From Ruminococcaceae bacterium UBA2719 (lineage in GTDB: Bacteria > Bacillota > Clostridia > Oscillospirales > Acutalibacteraceae), in NCBI GenBank assembly GCA_002353935.1, contig DEKP01000041.1:1-16255 (forward strand): 16,255 nt of DNA. Direction: 5' to 3'. A program made the translations under genes and the position numbers. A model generated the notes under the pieces. It was given only the letters and a program-made list of their open reading frames with translations, was not told where the DNA came from and did no database searches. This document shows, piece by piece, positions 13,283-16,255 of this stretch (positions are counted from its first letter, which is position 1; each line of letters opens with the position of its first letter).

Positions 13283-13446
13283 GGTCAAACAAATTTATAT
13301 AAGTTTTGCAATTATCGGGTTGTATTATTGCTTTAGCAAAAATACAAGCTCTAATTTTGCAACCTTGTAATTGCAGAAAATTTGTTTGACCGCAAAAGAG
13401 CTATGTATTTTTCGTGCGTAGCTGTCAACACGGCTGCGCACTTTTT
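13283..13446 (+). ncRNA. Pseudoknotted small RNA, unit 4 (about 164 nt)
   Basis: The lower stem GGTCAAACAAATTT (13283-13296) pairs perfectly with 13378-13391. An asymmetric AT-rich loop (ten bases against two) follows. The upper stems are TGCAATTA (13307-13314) / TAATTGCA (13368-13375) and GGTTG (13318-13322) / CAACC (13360-13364). The apical hairpin is TTGC (13328-13331) / GCAA (13336-13339). Loop AAAAATACA+AGCTCT (13338-13352) pairs with AGAGCT, a bulged A and TGTATTTTT (13397-13412), all Watson-Crick. Confidence 0.85.
13414..13446 (+). terminator. Terminator of small RNA unit 4
   Basis: GTGCGTAGCTG (13414-13424) pairs with CGGCTGCGCAC (13431-13441), followed by five T, one fewer than in the other units. 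Some read-through into the XRE gene is possible. Confidence 0.9.
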
Positions 13447-13479
13447 GTTTTAGAAAATATTTTTTAGGGAGATGTGGTT

Positions 13480-13791
13480 ATGGTAGAATTTGATCTGAAT
13501 TTATTCGCTAAAAAATTGAAATTTGTCCGAGAGTGTTACGATATGTCACAGCAGGAGGTAGCAGATATTTTGCAAATAGACCGTTCTACTTACAGCTATT
13601 ATGAAATTGGAAAAACACAGCCGAACCTGAGTGTTTTATATACGATAAGTCAACTTTTTGCTGTATCCGTAGATGACATGATAAACCCCAATATAAAAGT
13701 TAGTTTGAGGCTGTTCAAAAATGTTGAGGAGATTGATTTTCAAAAATATTATAAAATAAGAGCAAGTTGTTTAAAAGAACTCGATGAGTAG
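13480..13791 (+). CDS. XRE-family transcriptional regulator next to the RNA array
   Basis: A 103-residue DNA-binding protein. The Cro/C1-type helix-turn-helix spans about residues 7-65 (FAKKLKFVRECYDMSQQEVA, then QIDRSTYSYYEIGKTQPNL and LFAVSVDDMI), followed by a short charged tail of about 35 residues. I chose ATG 13480, since AGGGAG (13466-13471) is 8 bases upstream. The GTG at 13474 would be only 2 bases from that site. It begins 33 bases after the last small-RNA terminator, and I see no promoter in that gap, so read-through from unit 4 is the likely source of transcript. It converges on gpmI. Its targets are unknown; the repeated promoters of the array are an obvious candidate (inference). 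Confidence 0.88.
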   Translation: MVEFDLNLFAKKLKFVRECYDMSQQEVADILQIDRSTYSYYEIGKTQPNLSVLYTISQLFAVSVDDMINPNIKVSLRLFKNVEEIDFQKYYKIRASCLKELDE

Positions 13792-13829
13792 AAATTAGTA
13801 TTAGATAGTTTTGTAAATAACATAAAATA

Positions 13830-13866
13830 AAAACCGATTTCACCTTTTATAGGCGAGATCGGTTTT
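13830..13866. terminator. Bidirectional terminator between the XRE gene and gpmI
   Basis: AAAACCGATTTC (13830-13841) pairs with GAGATCGGTTTT (13855-13866), with CC/GG pairing inside. The A-rich left flank gives a T run on the minus strand, and the right arm ends in T on the plus strand, so it can serve both convergent genes. Confidence 0.88.
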
Positions 13867-13882
13867 CAGCTTTTTGAAATTT

Positions 13883-15400
13883 TTATTTAATAATCATGCT
13901 TTTTCCGGTCATCTCGGAAGGCTTGGGCATATCTAAGATTTCAAGCATAGTCGGTGCAATATCGGCGAGACAGCCGCCAGCGCGCAGCTTTTTGCACTTG
14001 TCATAGCCTACAACGCAAAACGGTACAGGGTTAGTCGTATGTGCTGTAAACGGAGATCCATCAAGGTCATACATCTGATCTGCATTTCCGTGGTCAGCGG
14101 TGATTATAGATACGCCGCCCATCTCTTTTATTGCATCGGTGACTTTTTTAACGCCCCAGTCAACTGCTTCCACTGCCTTTACAGCAGCGTCAAATATGCC
14201 GGTGTGACCTACCATATCGCAGTTAGCAAAGTTGAGTATTATAACATCATATTTATCTGATTTTATAGCTTCAACACATTTTTCGGTTACTTCATATGCC
14301 GACATGTGTGGCTGCAGGTCATAGGTTGCTACCTTAGGAGATTTTACAAGAATTCTGTCCTCTCCGTCATACTGTTTTTCTACGCCTCCATTGAAAAAGA
14401 AAGTTACATGAGCATACTTTTCTGTTTCAGCAATACGAAGTTGAGTCTTTGAGTTTTTAGACAGATATTCGCCCAGAGTATTTTTTAGACTTTGCGGTTT
14501 GAATGCAATGTCAACATTTGGAATAGTAGCGTCATATTGAGTCATGCATACATAGTAAAGAGGGAAGAAGCCGCCTTTTCTTTCAAAACCGATAAAATCA
14601 GGATCGACAAAAGTCCTTGTGATTTCTCTGGCTCTGTCAGGGCGGAAATTATAAAATACAACCGAGTCATGGGCTTTAACAGTTTCGCCGCCGTCAATAA
14701 CGGTGGGGATTACAAATTCGTCTGTAACACCGTTGTCATAGGATTTTTGAACTGCTTTTACGGGATCGTCACAATGTTCACCCTCACCGCAAGTTATAGC
14801 CGCATAAGCTTTTTCTACTCTTTCCCAGCGGTTGTCGCGGTCCATGGCATAGTATCTGCCCATGACAGTTGCAATTTTTCCTACTCCGATTTTTTCAGTT
14901 TCGCCGACGCACTGAGCAACATAGTCTTTTCCGCTTGAAGGAGGAACGTCTCTTCCGTCCAAAAATGCATGAATATATACTTTTTTAAGACCTCTTTGCT
15001 TTGCAAGTTTTAATATTGCGTACATATGAGTGTTGTGCGAATGTACGCCGCCGTCCGAGAGCAGACCGAAAAGGTGAAGAGAGGAGTTATGCTCTATAGC
15101 GTTGTCAATTGCTTTGTTGAGCGCCTCATTTTCAAAAAACTCGCCGTCCTCAATAGATTTTGTGATACGAGTGAGCTCCTGATAAACGATTCTTCCTGCG
15201 CCCATATTGGTGTGGCCTACTTCGCTGTTACCCATCTGACCGTCAGGCAGACCAACGTCAAGCCCCGATGCGCCGATCATAGTAACAGGATTTTCAAAGA
15301 AAATCTTATCAAGATACGGAGTTTTTGCTTCGATAATAGCGTTGCCGTAGCCGGGCGCAATACCAAAACCGTCCATTATAATAAGTGCTAAAGGTTTCAT
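13883..15400 (-). CDS. gpmI: 2,3-bisphosphoglycerate-independent phosphoglycerate mutase
   Basis: Interconverts 3- and 2-phosphoglycerate in glycolysis, using two manganese ions and a phosphoserine intermediate. The 505 residues match the family. The alkaline-phosphatase-type domain starts with LIIMDGFG (metal ligand Asp10). The nucleophile is Ser59 in PDGQMGNSEVGHTNMGAGR. The inserted transferase domain shows HAFLDGRDVPP (145-154) and GRYYAMDRDNRWER (181-194), and late metal ligands are in ADHGNADQM and AHTTNPVP. The ATG at 15400 follows GGAGATG. It lies 18 bases after tpiA on the same strand, in one glycolytic operon, and ends at a shared bidirectional terminator. Confidence 0.98.
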   Translation of the reverse strand: MKPLALIIMDGFGIAPGYGNAIIEAKTPYLDKIFFENPVTMIGASGLDVGLPDGQMGNSEVGHTNMGAGRIVYQELTRITKSIEDGEFFENEALNKAIDNAIEHNSSLHLFGLLSDGGVHSHNTHMYAILKLAKQRGLKKVYIHAFLDGRDVPPSSGKDYVAQCVGETEKIGVGKIATVMGRYYAMDRDNRWERVEKAYAAITCGEGEHCDDPVKAVQKSYDNGVTDEFVIPTVIDGGETVKAHDSVVFYNFRPDRAREITRTFVDPDFIGFERKGGFFPLYYVCMTQYDATIPNVDIAFKPQSLKNTLGEYLSKNSKTQLRIAETEKYAHVTFFFNGGVEKQYDGEDRILVKSPKVATYDLQPHMSAYEVTEKCVEAIKSDKYDVIILNFANCDMVGHTGIFDAAVKAVEAVDWGVKKVTDAIKEMGGVSIITADHGNADQMYDLDGSPFTAHTTNPVPFCVVGYDKCKKLRAGGCLADIAPTMLEILDMPKPSEMTGKSMIIK

Positions 15401-15418
15401 CTTTTCATCTCCGAATAA

Positions 15419-16189
15419 TTAGTTGTTATCTGCTGCCTTAACAATAGCTGCAAATTTTTCGGCAATTAATGAAGCTCCACCGATAAGTCCGCCGTCTACG
15501 TCTTCTTTTGATAAAAGCTCATCGGCGTTTTTGTCGTTCATAGAGCCGCCATACTGAATAGTTGTAGCGTTAGCTATATCCTGATTGTACATCGATGCTA
15601 TAACATCTCGGATGATTTTGCAAACTTCCTGAGCTTGATCGGCTGTAGCGGTAAGTCCGGTACCGATTGCCCATACCGGCTCATAGGCGATGATAATATT
15701 TTTCATCTCAGCTTCGCTTATGCCCATAAGCGCAATTTTTGTCTGCATGGATACAATTTCAGCAGTAATATTTTGTTCTCTTTGTTCTTTTAATTCACCA
15801 ACGCATAAAATAACTTTCAAACCGTTATTTAAAGCAGCGCGGATTCTCTTGTTAACTGTTAAATCGGTTTCTCCAAAATATTGTCTTCTTTCCGAGTGAC
15901 CGATTATAACATATTTAATGCCCATTTCCTTGAGCATAACTGCGCTGATTTCACCGGTAAAAGCGCCGCTTTCTTCCCAGTGGCAGTTTTCAGCGCCAAT
16001 TTTGATATTTGTATCTTTTGTTGCGTCTAAAGCTGTTTGTAAGTCTACAAAGGGAACACAAGCGATAACCTCACATTTTGCGTCTTTTGTAAGTGGAGCG
16101 ATTTGCTCTAACAGTTCTTTTGTTTGAGACGGGGTTTTGTTCATTTTCCAGTTGCCTGCGATAATTGCAGTTCTAAGTTGTTTATTCAT
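15419..16189 (-). CDS. tpiA: Triosephosphate isomerase
   Basis: Interconverts dihydroxyacetone phosphate and glyceraldehyde 3-phosphate. It is a 256-residue TIM barrel with all the catalytic marks: GNWKMN (12-17, with Asn13 and Lys15), IGHSERR with His98, AYEPVWAIGTG with Glu170 (loop 6), and the phosphate-binding YGGSM (213-217) and GLIGGASL. The ATG at 16189 follows AGAGGT. It is cotranscribed with gpmI downstream. In related clostridia gap and pgk often lie upstream, which would be beyond the right edge. No promoter is evident in the AT-rich 66 bases at the end of the window. Confidence 0.98.
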   Translation of the reverse strand: MNKQLRTAIIAGNWKMNKTPSQTKELLEQIAPLTKDAKCEVIACVPFVDLQTALDATKDTNIKIGAENCHWEESGAFTGEISAVMLKEMGIKYVIIGHSERRQYFGETDLTVNKRIRAALNNGLKVILCVGELKEQREQNITAEIVSMQTKIALMGISEAEMKNIIIAYEPVWAIGTGLTATADQAQEVCKIIRDVIASMYNQDIANATTIQYGGSMNDKNADELLSKEDVDGGLIGGASLIAEKFAAIVKAADNN

Positions 16190-16255
16190 AATATTTACCT
16201 CTTTATTTAATAATTAAATTTATCTATATATATATTTATTTATATCTTTATTTAT

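Larger units (their letters stand above)
12583..13446 (+). repeat. Four-unit tandem array of small-RNA transcription units
   Basis: Four head-to-tail units, each with promoter, long hairpin, pseudoknot and terminator. Predicted starts are at 12618, 12861, 13072 and 13283, so units 2, 3 and 4 are spaced by exactly 211 bases. Unit 1 is about 32 bases longer because of extra sequence in its left arm. Promoters, loop motif, post-stem segment and terminator are nearly identical between units, whereas the hairpin arms are unrelated. No protein frame runs through the array. Confidence 0.92.

Noticed and set aside
12583..13446. CRISPR array or tracrRNA-like locus
   Set aside because: The repeat unit is 211 bases, each unit has its own promoter and terminator, the conserved parts are not short direct repeats with uniform spacers, and no cas-like gene is in the window.
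12583..13446. Type III toxin-antitoxin RNA (ToxI-like tandem pseudoknots)
   Set aside because: ToxI repeats are short and tandem under one promoter, followed by an endoribonuclease toxin. Here each unit is long and separately terminated, and the next gene is a plain XRE regulator.
12583..13446. Retron or OMEGA-type RNA
   Set aside because: No reverse transcriptase or TnpB/IscB frame is present on either strand nearby.
14492..14938. 148-residue plus-strand open frame inside gpmI
   Set aside because: It lies antisense within a securely identified gene and has no ribosome site or family pattern.

Overview
The window reads as chromosomal DNA from a low-GC, gut-type clostridium. Oscillospiraceae/Ruminococcaceae is my inference, from the AT-rich intergenic DNA, AGGAGG-type ribosome sites, TTG starts, clostridial gene neighbours (greA-lysS, tpiA-gpmI) and families such as DUF2156 and DUF2975. 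No tRNA, rRNA, CRISPR array or complete insertion sequence was found.

Layout. Positions 75-3039 (+) hold a housekeeping block: an unrecognised 284-residue protein, then greA and lysS as an operon behind a consensus promoter. Positions 3040-6500 are a patchwork accessory region. It holds a small two-helix membrane protein, a Vat-like (streptogramin/xenobiotic) acetyltransferase with its own promoter and terminator, a decayed zinc-ribbon gene (frameshift plus in-frame TGA), a 22-codon open frame that may be an integrase relic, a DUF2975 membrane protein paired with a small XRE regulator in GC-richer DNA, and a membrane frame without a proper start. Positions 6498-8117 (-) encode a tannase-like alpha/beta-hydrolase lipoprotein. 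Positions 8231-10126 (+) encode a DUF2156 protein overlapping a GNAT acetyltransferase. Positions 10334-12569 (+) hold an EF-G-like GTPase with altered G motifs.

The most interesting part is 12583-13446, between the EF-G-like gene and a small XRE regulator (13480-13791). It holds four head-to-tail small-RNA transcription units. Each has an extended -10 promoter, a long imperfect hairpin that begins at the predicted +1, a loop segment that pairs with the bases just 3' of the hairpin (a pseudoknot), and a nearly identical intrinsic terminator. The scaffold is conserved while the long hairpin arms are unrelated between units, yet each left arm pairs with its own right arm. Units 2, 3 and 4 start exactly 211 bp apart. 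I do not recognise this RNA family. The XRE gene shows no promoter of its own and may be expressed by read-through from the fourth unit.

The right end (-) carries gpmI and tpiA, two glycolytic genes 18 bp apart that converge on the XRE gene at a shared bidirectional terminator. The upstream end of that operon lies outside the window.
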